A stretch of DNA of 64,000 nucleotides from Tepidibacillus decaturensis (GTDB lineage Bacteria; Bacillota; Bacilli; Tepidibacillales; Tepidibacillaceae): assembly GCF_001561915.1 (NCBI RefSeq), contig NZ_LSKU01000001.1:529548-593547 (forward strand). The letters are read 5' to 3'. A program made the position numbers and the translations under genes. Shown here in pieces: positions 55,030 through 63,936 of the stretch. Numbering within the stretch: position 1 is the first letter of the stretch; each line of letters starts with the position of its first letter. Below the pieces are notes generated by a model. That model searched no databases. It worked only from the letters and a program-made list of their open reading frames with translations, and had not been told where the DNA came from.

Positions 55030-55058
55030 TTGTTTAAAGTGAAAAGAAGGATTACAAT
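55030..55058 (+). promoter_or_regulatory. Sigma-A promoter of the pheB-hom-thrCB unit
   Basis: TTGTTT (55030-55035), 17-nt spacer, TACAAT (55053-55058), 43 nt before the pheB start. Confidence 0.6.
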
Positions 55059-55100
55059 GTCTATTATAAACAAACAAATGTTTATTTCAGGGGGACAATA

Positions 55101-55553
55101 ATGAGTAAACGAAAAAGTGAAGAAATCTATTATTTAGTGCGGTCAGACATTTTACCTGAAGCGATTTTAAAAACGATTGAAGCAAAAAAGTTACTGGATA
55201 GTCATGAAGTAGAAACCGTGTATGAAGCGGTAGAAAAAGTTGGCTTAAGTCGAAGTGCCTATTATAAATACAAAGATGGGGTCTTTCCCTTTAATGCAAT
55301 GATGAAAGAAAAGATCGTGACCATTTCGATGGATCTTGAACATAAATCAGGAATTTTGTCCAAGGTTTTAACCTATATTGCTCAGATTGGTGGGAATATT
55401 TTAACGATCAACCAAACCATCCCTTTGCAAGAGACGGCGAATGTAATTCTATCAATCGATACCGTCTATATGGAATTAAGTGTTACCGATTTACTAGATA
55501 CTTTAAAAAAAATGCCGGGAGTACGCAAAACACAAATATTAGGAAGAGGATAG
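55101..55553 (+). CDS. pheB: ACT domain-containing protein PheB (UPF0735)
   Basis: A 150-residue UPF0735 protein: N-terminal helical region (YYLVRSDILPEAILKTIEAKKLLDS) with a short helix-turn-helix-like stretch (AVEKVGLSRSAYYKYKDGVFPF) and a C-terminal ACT domain (ISMDLEHKSGILSKVLTYIAQIGGNILTINQTIP). Sits after obg as in B. subtilis, but is followed here by threonine genes and not pheA. Likely an amino-acid-binding regulator; function unproven. Confidence 0.88.
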   Translation: MSKRKSEEIYYLVRSDILPEAILKTIEAKKLLDSHEVETVYEAVEKVGLSRSAYYKYKDGVFPFNAMMKEKIVTISMDLEHKSGILSKVLTYIAQIGGNILTINQTIPLQETANVILSIDTVYMELSVTDLLDTLKKMPGVRKTQILGRG

Positions 55554-55565
55554 GAGAGAGAAAAG

Positions 55566-56873
55566 ATGAGTGGGGAAAAAGAGATTAAAGTCGGATTGCT
55601 TGGATTAGGTACGGTGGGCACTGGTGTGGCAAAACTGATTGAAGGCCATCAAGAGGATTTAATCAAGCAAACTGGAAATCGTATTACGATTCAAAAGATT
55701 TTAGTGCAAGATAAGGATAAAAAAAGGGAGATCTCTATCGATAAACAATTAGTGACAGATGATCCATGGGAAGTATTAAAAGACTCAGAAATTGATGTAA
55801 TTATTGAAGTGATGGGGAATATCCATCCTACCTATGAATATCTGATGTTTGCTTTAGAGAAAGGGAAGCATGTGGTTACAGCAAATAAAGACCTAATGGC
55901 TCTTCATGGAGCAGAACTCTTGGCGATGGCAAGTGAGCACCATTGCGACCTATATTACGAAGCAAGTGTTGCAGGGGGAATCCCAATTATTCGTGCATTG
56001 GTTGAAGGCTTTGCCTCCGATCGTATTACTAAGGTGGTTGGAATCGTTAATGGAACGACCAACTATATTTTATCGAAGATGAGTGAAGAAGGACTACCAT
56101 TTGATGAAGTTTTGGTAAAGGCTCAAGAATTGGGTTATGCCGAAGCAGATCCTACCTCTGATGTAGAAGGTTATGATGCTGCAAGAAAAATGGCGATTTT
56201 AAGCAATCTTGCCTTTCACATGGATGTGAATGTTCATGATGTAGAAGTCAAAGGGATCACTAAAGTGACCGAAGAGGATATTCGATTTGGTAAACAACTT
56301 GGTTACGAAATTAAACTCCTAGGTATTGCCAAACAAAATGATAATCTTCTTGAAGTAAGCATCCAACCTACCATGGTTAACAAACACCATCCTTTAGCAA
56401 AAGTAAGTGGGGTATACAATGCGATCTATGTATATGGGGAAGCGGTAGGGGAAACGATGTTTTATGGTCCAGGAGCAGGTCAACTTCCCACCGCTACAGC
56501 CGTTGTCTCTGACCTTGTCACTGTGATAAAGCAAATGAATTTGGGGGTTAATGGTAGAGGGGTCGTTGCTCCGTACCGGCCAAAACAATTAAAATCCGAC
56601 GATTTAATTACCTCTCGTTACTTTATCCGTCTGAGGGTTCTTGATCAAATTGGAGTTCTTGCAAAGATTACCCAACATATGGCTGAACACATGATTAGCT
56701 TGCAAGAGATTCTCCAGTTACCTGATACAGAAGAACAAAAAGCTCAATTAATCTTAATCACCCATGAAACATCAAAAGCACAGTTAAATAAATTTTTAGC
56801 ATTGATGGAAAAATTAGAAATTATTGATCAAATCAGTAGTGTTTATCCAGTTGAGGAGGGGGAAATCGCATGA
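55566..56873 (+). CDS. hom: Homoserine dehydrogenase
   Basis: Reduces aspartate semialdehyde to homoserine. 435 residues: Rossmann motif [16 protein letters not shown], catalytic domain ([48 protein letters not shown]), and a C-terminal ACT domain ([29 protein letters not shown]) for threonine feedback. Starts 12 nt after pheB and overlaps thrC by 4 nt. Confidence 0.96.
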   Translation: MSGEKEIKVGLLGLGTVGTGVAKLIEGHQEDLIKQTGNRITIQKILVQDKDKKREISIDKQLVTDDPWEVLKDSEIDVIIEVMGNIHPTYEYLMFALEKGKHVVTANKDLMALHGAELLAMASEHHCDLYYEASVAGGIPIIRALVEGFASDRITKVVGIVNGTTNYILSKMSEEGLPFDEVLVKAQELGYAEADPTSDVEGYDAARKMAILSNLAFHMDVNVHDVEVKGITKVTEEDIRFGKQLGYEIKLLGIAKQNDNLLEVSIQPTMVNKHHPLAKVSGVYNAIYVYGEAVGETMFYGPGAGQLPTATAVVSDLVTVIKQMNLGVNGRGVVAPYRPKQLKSDDLITSRYFIRLRVLDQIGVLAKITQHMAEHMISLQEILQLPDTEEQKAQLILITHETSKAQLNKFLALMEKLEIIDQISSVYPVEEGEIA

Positions 56874-57937
56874 GTTGGCAGCCATTATTAAGAAAATATC
56901 AAGAATTTTTACCAATCAATGAACAGACACCTATATTATCTCTTCATGAAGGAAATACTCCTTTAATTGAAGCAAAACAGCTTTCTAAAGAGTTAGGGAT
57001 TCGCTTATTTTTAAAATTTGAAGGGATGAATCCAACTGGATCATTTAAAGACAGGGGCATGGTTTTAGCTGTAACTAAAGCCCTTGAGGAAGGAAACAAA
57101 ACAGTCATCTGTGCTTCTACTGGAAATACATCTGCAGCAGCAAGCGCCTATGCAGCAAGTGCCGGAATGGACAGTATTGTTGTCATTCCAGACGCTAATA
57201 TTGCTCTAGGAAAATTAGCGCAAGCCCTCACATATGGTGCAAAGGTCATCTCTATTAAAGGGAATTTTGACGATGCCTTAGATATTGTTCGGGAGATTTC
57301 CAAACAAGAAGCCTATACTCTAGTTAACTCTGTGAACCCCTATCGGATTGAAGGACAAAAAACGGCAGCTTTTGAAATTGTGGATGAACTTGGGTTTGCA
57401 CCAGATTATTTGGCCATTCCTGTAGGAAATGCAGGCAATATAACAGCTTATTGGAAAGGATTTAAAGAATACAAAGAGGCAGGAAAAATGTCTTCTTTAC
57501 CAAAAATGTTAGGCTTTGAAGCAGAAGGAGCAGCTGCTCTTGTCAAGGGGGAACCGATTTTACATCCTGAGACGATTGCAACAGCCATTCGAATTGGCCG
57601 TCCAGCAAGCTGGAATGGGGCTATGAACGCCGTTCAAGAATCTCAAGGGGTTATCGATTCTGTAACAGATGATGAAATTTTAGAAGCGTATCAATTGGTT
57701 GCTAGAAAAGAAGGTGTTTTTGTCGAGCCAGGTTCAGCAGCTTCTTTAGCAGGTATCTTTAAAAAGTGGAGGGAAGGATATTTGCCTAAAGGATCTACTG
57801 TCGTAAGCGTCTTAACAGGCCATGGACTAAAGGATCCGAACATTGCAGTACAGACGGTAAATACCAAGCCAACGATCGTTGAGAATAACTATGATGCCGT
57901 CCTACAAGCGATTCAATCTTTAACAGAGAGAGGTTAA
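56870..57937 (+). CDS. thrC: Threonine synthase
   Basis: PLP enzyme that makes threonine from O-phosphohomoserine. 355 residues of the short Bacillus-type. PLP lysine is Lys60 in [25 protein letters not shown] and VPVGNAGN-like [15 protein letters not shown] are phosphate-binding loops. The ATG overlaps the hom stop (ATGA). Confidence 0.96.
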   Translation: MSWQPLLRKYQEFLPINEQTPILSLHEGNTPLIEAKQLSKELGIRLFLKFEGMNPTGSFKDRGMVLAVTKALEEGNKTVICASTGNTSAAASAYAASAGMDSIVVIPDANIALGKLAQALTYGAKVISIKGNFDDALDIVREISKQEAYTLVNSVNPYRIEGQKTAAFEIVDELGFAPDYLAIPVGNAGNITAYWKGFKEYKEAGKMSSLPKMLGFEAEGAAALVKGEPILHPETIATAIRIGRPASWNGAMNAVQESQGVIDSVTDDEILEAYQLVARKEGVFVEPGSAASLAGIFKKWREGYLPKGSTVVSVLTGHGLKDPNIAVQTVNTKPTIVENNYDAVLQAIQSLTERG

Positions 57938-57942
57938 GCAAT

Positions 57943-58875
57943 ATGAATGCACAGATGTTTGAAGTGAAGGTTCCTGGAAGTACAGCTAATCTAGGACCAG
58001 GGTTTGACTCCTTGGGGCTTGCTTTGCCACTGTATTTAATCATTCGTCTTAAACCAGCAGCAAAGACCTCGATCAAGATTATTGGAGATCATTTATCCTC
58101 ATTACCAAGGGATCGAAGCAATTTGATTTATCAGGTTATGGAGCATTTATTTCACTTAGAAGAACAAAAATTGCCTCCAATTTCCCTTGAAGTTGAAAGT
58201 GAAATTCCATTATCACGAGGATTAGGTAGCAGTGGTTCAGCCATCGTTGGAGGATTATTAGCGGCAAATGAACTATTAGAAAGGAAAAAGTCGAAAGAAG
58301 AGCTTTTTCAAATTGCTTCCCAACTAGAGGGTCATTCAGATAATGTTGGTGCTTCATTGTTTGGTGGATTTGTTGCCACATCCTTTGATGGAAAAAGAGC
58401 AATGATCACACATTTTCCATTTGCTGAAAACCTTCGCTTAATGTTAGCTATCCCCACTTATACATTATCGACTGAATCGGCGAGAAAAGAAATTCCAAAC
58501 CATATTCCAGTTAAAGATGCTGCTTACAATATAGGTCAAACGGCTTTACTCATCTCTTTTTTAATGACTGGGCAAATCGAAAAGCTTGCTACTGCAATGA
58601 ACGATCGAATTCATCAGCCATATAGGCAAAACGTGGTAAAAGGGTTAAAGCGAATTTTGGATGATATGGAACAGATGGGCATTTACGGTGCTGCTTTAAG
58701 TGGGGCTGGGCCAACTATTCTACTTTTTGTCAATGAACAACAAATTTCTACGATGGAAAATTACTTGAAAAATGTAGCTATGGACGAGCAAATAGACTTT
58801 CAAATTAAAACATTATCCATTGAAAAAGAAGGGGCAATAGTATACCACTCTACGGCTAATCGACAGATTATTTAA
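57943..58875 (+). CDS. thrB: Homoserine kinase
   Basis: GHMP-family kinase, 310 residues. PGSTANLGPGFDSLGLAL at the N-terminus, ATP loop PLSRGLGSSGSAIVGGLLAANEL, and a C-terminal GAALSGAGPTILLFV. Ends the hom-thrC-thrB operon; all three steps from aspartate semialdehyde to threonine are therefore together. Confidence 0.96.
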   Translation: MNAQMFEVKVPGSTANLGPGFDSLGLALPLYLIIRLKPAAKTSIKIIGDHLSSLPRDRSNLIYQVMEHLFHLEEQKLPPISLEVESEIPLSRGLGSSGSAIVGGLLAANELLERKKSKEELFQIASQLEGHSDNVGASLFGGFVATSFDGKRAMITHFPFAENLRLMLAIPTYTLSTESARKEIPNHIPVKDAAYNIGQTALLISFLMTGQIEKLATAMNDRIHQPYRQNVVKGLKRILDDMEQMGIYGAALSGAGPTILLFVNEQQISTMENYLKNVAMDEQIDFQIKTLSIEKEGAIVYHSTANRQII

Positions 58876-58884
58876 AATTTTATA

Positions 58885-58913
58885 TTGACTTCATTTCTTT
58901 AACTCTTTATAAT
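58885..58913 (+). promoter_or_regulatory. Sigma-A promoter of ilvE
   Basis: TTGACT (58885-58890), 17-nt spacer, TATAAT (58908-58913). Transcription would start near 58920, which rules out the upstream in-frame ATG at 58912 as the ilvE start. Confidence 0.8.
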
Positions 58914-58968
58914 GATGGTTAATTACAGTCATGTATTTTCAAAAAAATGGAAAGGGGATCTGGGGAGA

Positions 58969-59886
58969 ATGGGAGAGAACTCAGAGGAAAAACGATATAT
59001 TTACATGAATGGGGAGTATGTAACGGAAGAAGAGGCAAAAGTATCTGTTTTTGATCATGGTTTTTTGTATGGTGATGGTATCTTTGAAGGAATCCGTGTC
59101 TATTCGGGGAACGTTTTCCGATTAAAGGAACATATAGACCGACTATATGATTCTGCAAAATCGATCCTACTAGATATTCCAATGTCAAAGGAAGAAATGA
59201 TCGAAAGCGTTGTAAATACAGTAAGGAAGAATAACCTTAAGGATGCCTATATTCGTTTAGTGATTTCAAGAGGAAAAGGTAATTTAAGTTTAGATCCATT
59301 TACATGCCATCATCCTCAAGTGATTATTATTGTTGATAAAATTAAATTATTTAATGAGGAAATGCATGAAAAGGGTCTAAAAATTATTACCGTACCGACA
59401 AGAAGAAATACTCCAGATGCTCTGAATCCCAAGATTAAATCTCTTAACTATTTAAATAATATATTGGTAAAAATAGAAGCTCATTTAGCTGGGGTAAGTG
59501 AGGCTTTAATGTTAAATGGTGAAGGTTATGTGGCCGAAGGATCAGGGGATAATATTTTCATTATAAAGAATGGAAAGCTTTATACCCCACCAAGCTATTT
59601 AGGTGCCTTAGAGGGAATTACCCGTCAAGCCATTATGGATATTGCTAGACGTTTGGGATTTGAAGTATTGGAACAGCCTTTCACTCGTCACGATGTTTTT
59701 GTAGCGGATGAGGTCTTTTTAACGGGAACAGCAGCAGAAGTGATTGCTGTTTCTGAAGTAGATGGGCGTATGATTGGAAATGGTTCACGTGGTCCAATTA
59801 CCAAAGCCTTACTCAATGAGTTCCAAAAGTTAGTGAAAGAGGATGGCATTCAAGTTTATCCAGAAGTTCATCAAACAGCAATCTAA
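58969..59886 (+). CDS. ilvE: Branched-chain amino acid aminotransferase
   Basis: Fold-type IV PLP aminotransferase, 305 residues. SVFDHGFLYGDGIFEGIRVYSGNVFRL is the IlvE signature; PLP lysine is Lys157 in KIKSLNYLNNILVK; the EALMLNGEGYVAEGSGDNIF segment is conserved. ATG 58969 is 11 nt after AAAGGGG and lies downstream of the predicted transcription start. It may also act as a D-amino-acid-type aminotransferase, but the sequence favours branched-chain substrates. Confidence 0.9.
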   Translation: MGENSEEKRYIYMNGEYVTEEEAKVSVFDHGFLYGDGIFEGIRVYSGNVFRLKEHIDRLYDSAKSILLDIPMSKEEMIESVVNTVRKNNLKDAYIRLVISRGKGNLSLDPFTCHHPQVIIIVDKIKLFNEEMHEKGLKIITVPTRRNTPDALNPKIKSLNYLNNILVKIEAHLAGVSEALMLNGEGYVAEGSGDNIFIIKNGKLYTPPSYLGALEGITRQAIMDIARRLGFEVLEQPFTRHDVFVADEVFLTGTAAEVIAVSEVDGRMIGNGSRGPITKALLNEFQKLVKEDGIQVYPEVHQTAI

Positions 59887-59920
59887 ACGATAAGAAAACC
59901 TAAAAAAGGAATAAACGATG

Positions 59921-59955
59921 AAACTCGCTTCTTTAATAAGAAGGCGAGTTTTTTT
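59921..59955 (+). terminator. Rho-independent terminator after ilvE
   Basis: Long stem AAACTCGCTTCTT (59921-59933) pairing with AAGAAGGCGAGTT (59938-59950), loop TAAT, then TTTTT. Confidence 0.9.
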
Positions 59956-60024
59956 GTGCCCAAATCATTAGCAAAATACTCATAGGCGCATATGATGTAG
60001 TGTATTTAGCAAGGAGGGTAGACA

Positions 60025-60759
60025 ATGAAGATTTATATTGTCAAAAAAGGAGATACTCTTTGGAAAATTGCGCAAAGACATAATGTGGATTTGCAAACCT
60101 TAATCGATGCGAATCCTCAAATTACAAATCCTGATGTCATTGATGTTGGGATGAAAATTATGATACCAACAGGAGGAATGCCAATGGAACCGAAGCGTCC
60201 AACACCAAAGATGCCTGTTCCACAACCACCGGTCATACCAGAGCCGGAGACCCCAGCTCCACCAGCACCACAATTACTACCACAAATGCCTATGATGCCC
60301 ATGCCAATGATGCCACCTCATCATAAGCATAAAAAACACAAACATCATCATCACCACCATTATATGCCGATGATGCCAGAAATGCCGATGCCGATGCTAC
60401 CGACGATGCCAATGCAACCACAAATGCCGATGTCACCCTATGTATCACCATGGCAAATGGGTCCAAGGCCTAGAATTCCAAGAAGAATGCCGATGAGACC
60501 ACAAATGCCATATGAACAAATTCCGTATATGATGGATCCATGTCTACAAATGCCAATGGGAATGTATCCAGCCTATGAATGGGATGGAAGCTCAAGCTAT
60601 GGCTCTAGCAGTTCTATGGAAAGCAGTTCAAGTATGGGTTCTAGCTCGGATGGGAGCAGTTCAAGCTCATCAAGCCCAAGCTCCAGCAGTTCGATGGGGA
60701 GTAGCTCTCATGGTAGCCATCGGGCTCCTTTTCCTCAGAGACCTCGTCCATTCTTCTAA
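60025..60759 (+). CDS. safA: SafA-like LysM spore coat assembly protein with Met-Pro, His and Ser-rich regions
   Basis: A 244-residue protein. An N-terminal LysM domain (YIVKKGDTLWKIAQRHNVDLQTLIDANPQITNPDVIDVGMKIMIP, 4-48) as in SafA. Then a Pro-rich linker (~50-85), a Met-Pro repeat region (MPMMPMPMMPP..., MPMPMLPTMPMQPQMPM), a basic histidine cluster (HHKHKKHKHHHHHH, ~98-112), and a Ser-Gly-Met tail (~191-231). B. subtilis SafA is longer and Tyr-rich. Order with a CotS-like gene, nadE, bofC and ruvC resembles the safA-bofC-ruv region. A SafA partner, SpoVID, is at 16.6 kb. AAGGAGGG precedes the ATG. Confidence 0.75.
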   Translation: MKIYIVKKGDTLWKIAQRHNVDLQTLIDANPQITNPDVIDVGMKIMIPTGGMPMEPKRPTPKMPVPQPPVIPEPETPAPPAPQLLPQMPMMPMPMMPPHHKHKKHKHHHHHHYMPMMPEMPMPMLPTMPMQPQMPMSPYVSPWQMGPRPRIPRRMPMRPQMPYEQIPYMMDPCLQMPMGMYPAYEWDGSSSYGSSSSMESSSSMGSSSDGSSSSSSSPSSSSSMGSSSHGSHRAPFPQRPRPFF

Positions 60760-60787
60760 ACAGGATGACTAATTACAAATGCATACC

Positions 60788-60820
60788 TGCTATCCCTTAA
60801 TTTTTAGGGGATAGCATTTT
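60788..60820 (+). terminator. Rho-independent terminator after the safA-like gene
   Basis: Stem TGCTATCCCT (60788-60797) / AGGGGATAGCA (60806-60816), one-base bulge, then TTTT. Confidence 0.8.
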
Positions 60821-60850
60821 ATTTCACTTGAATATTAGGAGGTTTTTACA

Positions 60851-61831
60851 ATGGAAGAATGGCTAAGTCAAGAGCTTATTAATAACTATGGGATAGAACC
60901 TACCCAGATCAAATCATTATATCATTTGTGGCAAGTCGAATCGAACCAAGGAACATGGATTATAAAGGCGTATCCTAAACAGGCTATTCTGATTCATTGG
61001 TTATATGATATGACTCAAGCACTAAAAAGAAAAGGGTTTGCTCATTTTTCGCAAATTGTAGCAAATCGTTATCAAATTCCCTGGTTTGGCACATTCGAGC
61101 ATCCTTTTATGGTGATGGAATATGTTGAAGGTCGACATGCAGATTATCATTGTTTAGAAGACCTATCTCTAGTATTAAATGTTCTTGCAGAATTTCATCA
61201 TCATGGATCATGGATTCAGACGAAAGCCCAGCCTAAAAAACGCTCTACAATCCAAGAAAAATGGATGGATCGCCTGAATGAATTTAAACAACTGTATCAG
61301 AATCTTCTTTTTAAAACAAATCTAGATCCTTTTGAGCAACAAATTATAACCTTAGGGCCTGATATGATTCATTTTGCAGAAAGAGCACTAGAAACGTTAG
61401 ATGGCCAATGGATGAATCGCTTGCAGCAAGAAGCAATAGACAATCGAATGTTAGCCCACAGGGATGTAGCTAGTCACAACTTTTTAATTGGAGAAAAAAC
61501 ATCGATGATTGATTTTGATTTAGCTGGTTATGAAGTACAGATATTAGATGTTTGGCAGTTATTCAATCGAGCGATGGTTGAGTGGGAATGGGATTTGAAT
61601 ATATTTCAACAGATGGAAGAACAATACCAACAGAATCATAAACTAAGGGATCAGGAGAAAAAATTGATTCATCAATTATCTTTATATCCTAATGAATTTT
61701 TTCGTGAAAGTCTTGGTGTATATAAAAGACCAGAAAAATATAGAAGAAAGAATGTTAGCAAAATGATGAACCATTATATGGAGGAATGGGATCGTTTTAC
61801 ACAATATCAAAAAGAAATTGTAAGGATTTGA
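60851..61831 (+). CDS. CotS family spore coat kinase-like protein
   Basis: A 326-residue CotS-family protein with the best preserved kinase-like motifs of the three in the window: catalytic loop LAHRDVASHNFLIG and metal-binding SMIDFDLAGYE. The N-lobe has LYHLWQVESNQGTWIIKAYP and hinge MVMEYVEGRHADYH. Gene follows the safA-like coat gene by 91 nt, with its own TTAGGAGG before ATG. Probably spore-coat associated; a phosphotransferase activity is plausible given intact motifs. Confidence 0.83.
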   Translation: MEEWLSQELINNYGIEPTQIKSLYHLWQVESNQGTWIIKAYPKQAILIHWLYDMTQALKRKGFAHFSQIVANRYQIPWFGTFEHPFMVMEYVEGRHADYHCLEDLSLVLNVLAEFHHHGSWIQTKAQPKKRSTIQEKWMDRLNEFKQLYQNLLFKTNLDPFEQQIITLGPDMIHFAERALETLDGQWMNRLQQEAIDNRMLAHRDVASHNFLIGEKTSMIDFDLAGYEVQILDVWQLFNRAMVEWEWDLNIFQQMEEQYQQNHKLRDQEKKLIHQLSLYPNEFFRESLGVYKRPEKYRRKNVSKMMNHYMEEWDRFTQYQKEIVRI

Positions 61832-61927
61832 TTAGCAATAAAAGAATTTGATTTGAAACAAGCTACAAACTTGTGTATGATTTTGGTAATGAATAAAAGA
61901 CAAGCCTAAACAAAAGGAGGAAGTTCC

Positions 61928-62680
61928 ATGGATATTTTTCAACAAAAACTAGAAGCCTACCTAGAAAATATCGAAGAAGATGTAAAAAAAAGAACAGATT
62001 TTATCCGTGAGTATATCGAAAGTGCTCATGCAAAAGGAGCAGTTGTCGGGATTTCCGGTGGGATCGATAGTGCGGTGTCTGCAGCATTATGTATAAAAGC
62101 CTTAGGAAAAGAGAATGTGCTTGGAATCTGGATGCCTGCCTATTCTAGTCCTGTACATGAAAAGGATGCAAAGGCACTAGTAGAAGCGATCAATTTAAAG
62201 TTGGTTACGGTGGATGTAGGCCCTGCCTTCGATGCCATTACAAAGGAAATGGAAAAGATAGAAAAACTAAATGATTTGGCAAAGGGGAATACAAAAGCTA
62301 GACTCCGAATGACCACTCTTTATGGAATCGCAGGACAATTAGGATACCTTGTTTCTGATACCTGTAACTATTCAGAGATCTATGTGGGCTATATGACAAA
62401 GGGTGGCGATGGATTAGCAGATTTTAACCCAGTTTCTAGTTTGACCAAACATCAAATTCGAATTTTAGCAGAATATATAGGTATTCCTAAGCAAATTATC
62501 ACCAAGGCCCCTTCAGCAGATTTATGGGCAGGTCAAACCGATGAACAAGAGATGGGCTTTACATATGAAGACTTAGATCGATATTTGTTAACTGGGAAAG
62601 GAAAACCAGAAGTGATTGAGGAAATCGAACGACTCCATCGTAATAGTGAGCATAAACGGTTACTGATGCCTGGCATTTAA
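61928..62680 (+). CDS. nadE: NAD+ synthase, ammonia-dependent
   Basis: Final step of NAD synthesis from nicotinate adenine dinucleotide. 250 residues; ATP-pyrophosphatase P-loop SGGIDSAV at 43-50, RMTTLYGIAGQLGYLVSDTCNYSEIYVGYMTKGGDG, and SADLWAGQTDEQEMGFTYEDLD. It lacks a glutaminase domain, so it uses ammonia. AAAGGAGGAAG precedes ATG. Confidence 0.95.
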   Translation: MDIFQQKLEAYLENIEEDVKKRTDFIREYIESAHAKGAVVGISGGIDSAVSAALCIKALGKENVLGIWMPAYSSPVHEKDAKALVEAINLKLVTVDVGPAFDAITKEMEKIEKLNDLAKGNTKARLRMTTLYGIAGQLGYLVSDTCNYSEIYVGYMTKGGDGLADFNPVSSLTKHQIRILAEYIGIPKQIITKAPSADLWAGQTDEQEMGFTYEDLDRYLLTGKGKPEVIEEIERLHRNSEHKRLLMPGI

Positions 62681-62714
62681 CTAATTTTCTAATTACATTC
62701 ACATTGTAGGTATA

Positions 62715-62769
62715 AACTCCTTATTTTTTGGTTATGAATAAAAAAAAGACCAAAAAAGGAGTTTTTTTC
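62715..62769 (+). terminator. Terminator-like hairpin between nadE and bofC that includes the bofC ribosome binding site
   Basis: AACTCC + TTTTTTGGT (62715-62732, bulged) pairs with ACCAAAAAAGGAGTT (62749-62763), followed by TTTTTT. The 3' arm contains AAGGAG (62756-62761), the bofC Shine-Dalgarno sequence. The hairpin would thus end nadE transcripts and hide the bofC site in read-through RNA. Confidence 0.7.
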
Positions 62770-62770
62770 T

Positions 62771-63349
62771 ATGTTTTTCGGGAATCATAAAACAAAATAT
62801 TCATATTTGATTACATTACTTCTTATTGCATTGGCCATTGGCTTTTATCCTCTTTTAACTGAAAAGGGTGAAGAACCAAACAGTGATGCAACTGAACCAC
62901 TGGCTCAAGAGGTAACCTCACCGATTAACACAAAACTAGTGATGGTCACTCACTATGTTGTAGGTGAAGATTTGGTAGAAACGAAAAATGAAAGTTATAC
63001 TTCACTCACAGAATTAGAACAAAAATATGCTGGTTGGAAAATCATTGCAAAAACAGATCAGGAAATCAAGATGGAGAGGTACCTTGAAGATTTATCGCCA
63101 AAGATTAAGAATGGTGCTTATTTTGGTCTAAGCCCAGATGGTTATTTTACCTTATATCAAGGTACTCCAAATGAGAATGAAGTGATCGAAACTTTTTTCC
63201 GAATTGATATTGATAGTTTGGAAAGTGCGCTTCCTTCTGAACCGATCGAACAATTACATCAAGGAATTCCAATTCGAGATTTAGCAGAATATAATAGTAT
63301 TTTATCGACCTACAGTGAATTTTCAATGGATGATAACGAAAGCCGCTAA
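62771..63349 (+). CDS. bofC: BofC (bypass-of-forespore C)
   Basis: A 192-residue secreted or membrane-anchored forespore protein. N-terminal hydrophobic segment (SYLITLLLIALAIGFYPLL), then a BofC N-domain and C-domain (AYFGLSPDGYFTLYQGTPNENEVIETFFRIDIDSLESALPSEPIEQLHQGIPIRD). BofC restrains SpoIVB and so the sigma-K checkpoint; its targets SpoIVFA/FB are encoded at 48.8-50.3 kb. AAGGAG is 9 nt before ATG. Neighbour ruvC-ruvA matches the B. subtilis bofC-ruvAB locality. Confidence 0.88.
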   Translation: MFFGNHKTKYSYLITLLLIALAIGFYPLLTEKGEEPNSDATEPLAQEVTSPINTKLVMVTHYVVGEDLVETKNESYTSLTELEQKYAGWKIIAKTDQEIKMERYLEDLSPKIKNGAYFGLSPDGYFTLYQGTPNENEVIETFFRIDIDSLESALPSEPIEQLHQGIPIRDLAEYNSILSTYSEFSMDDNESR

Positions 63350-63366
63350 TAAGTGGCTTTTTTTGT
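63340..63366 (+). terminator. Rho-independent terminator overlapping the bofC stop
   Basis: Stem AAGCCGC (63341-63347) / GTGGCTT (63354-63360), one G-U pair, then TTTTT. Confidence 0.75.
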
Positions 63367-63377
63367 TTGCTTTTTTC

Positions 63378-63386
63378 TGATATAAT
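63378..63386 (+). promoter_or_regulatory. Probable extended -10 promoter of ruvC
   Basis: TGATATAAT (TGn + TATAAT at 63381-63386), 47 nt before the ruvC start; no clear -35. Confidence 0.5.
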
Positions 63387-63432
63387 CAGCATATGAAAAT
63401 ATATGTTCGTATACATTTATGGGGGAAATAGT

Positions 63433-63936
63433 GTGATTATATTAGGTTTTGACCCAGGAATTGCGATCGTCGGCTTTGGTGTGATCAAAAAAGAGGGAAA
63501 TCAGATTCGTCCTCTTCAATATGGTAGTATCCAAACCAAAGCAGGTTTAGATACAGGAATTCGTTTAAAACAGGTTTATGATGCAGCAAAAGAAATTATT
63601 CAGAACTATCAACCAGAGGCTGTTTCGATTGAAAAACTATATTTTAATAAAAACGTAACGACAGCTTTTACAGTTGGCCAAGCTAGAGGTGTTCTTATGC
63701 TTGCTGCCGTGGAAGCAAATCTTCCAATTTTTGAGTATACACCATTACAAATAAAACAAGCGATTGTTGGATATGGGAGAGCAGAAAAGAAACAGATACA
63801 AGAAATGGTTAGGATGTATCTTAGTCTAAAGGAAGTACCTAAGCCAGATGATGTAGCCGATGCTTTGGCTATTGCCATCTGCCATGTTCATTCTGCAAAA
63901 ATGACAGCAATCATCAATAAGGGGAATAGCAAATGA
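63433..63936 (+). CDS. ruvC: Crossover junction endodeoxyribonuclease RuvC
   Basis: Holliday-junction resolvase, 167 residues. First metal-binding Asp in ILGFDPGIAIVGFG, then VSIEKLYFNKNVTTAFTVGQARGVL and C-terminal PDDVADALAIAICH with the catalytic acidic residues. GTG 63433 is 6 nt after GGGGGA; the earlier start at 63403 has none. Most Bacilli such as B. subtilis lack ruvC and use RecU, so its presence is a taxonomic hint. It overlaps ruvA by 4 nt. Confidence 0.94.
   Translation: MIILGFDPGIAIVGFGVIKKEGNQIRPLQYGSIQTKAGLDTGIRLKQVYDAAKEIIQNYQPEAVSIEKLYFNKNVTTAFTVGQARGVLMLAAVEANLPIFEYTPLQIKQAIVGYGRAEKKQIQEMVRMYLSLKEVPKPDDVADALAIAICHVHSAKMTAIINKGNSK

Noticed and set aside
58912-58968. Upstream in-frame ATG for ilvE
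   Set aside because: It lies within the -10 box of a near-consensus promoter, so it is not transcribed from that promoter.
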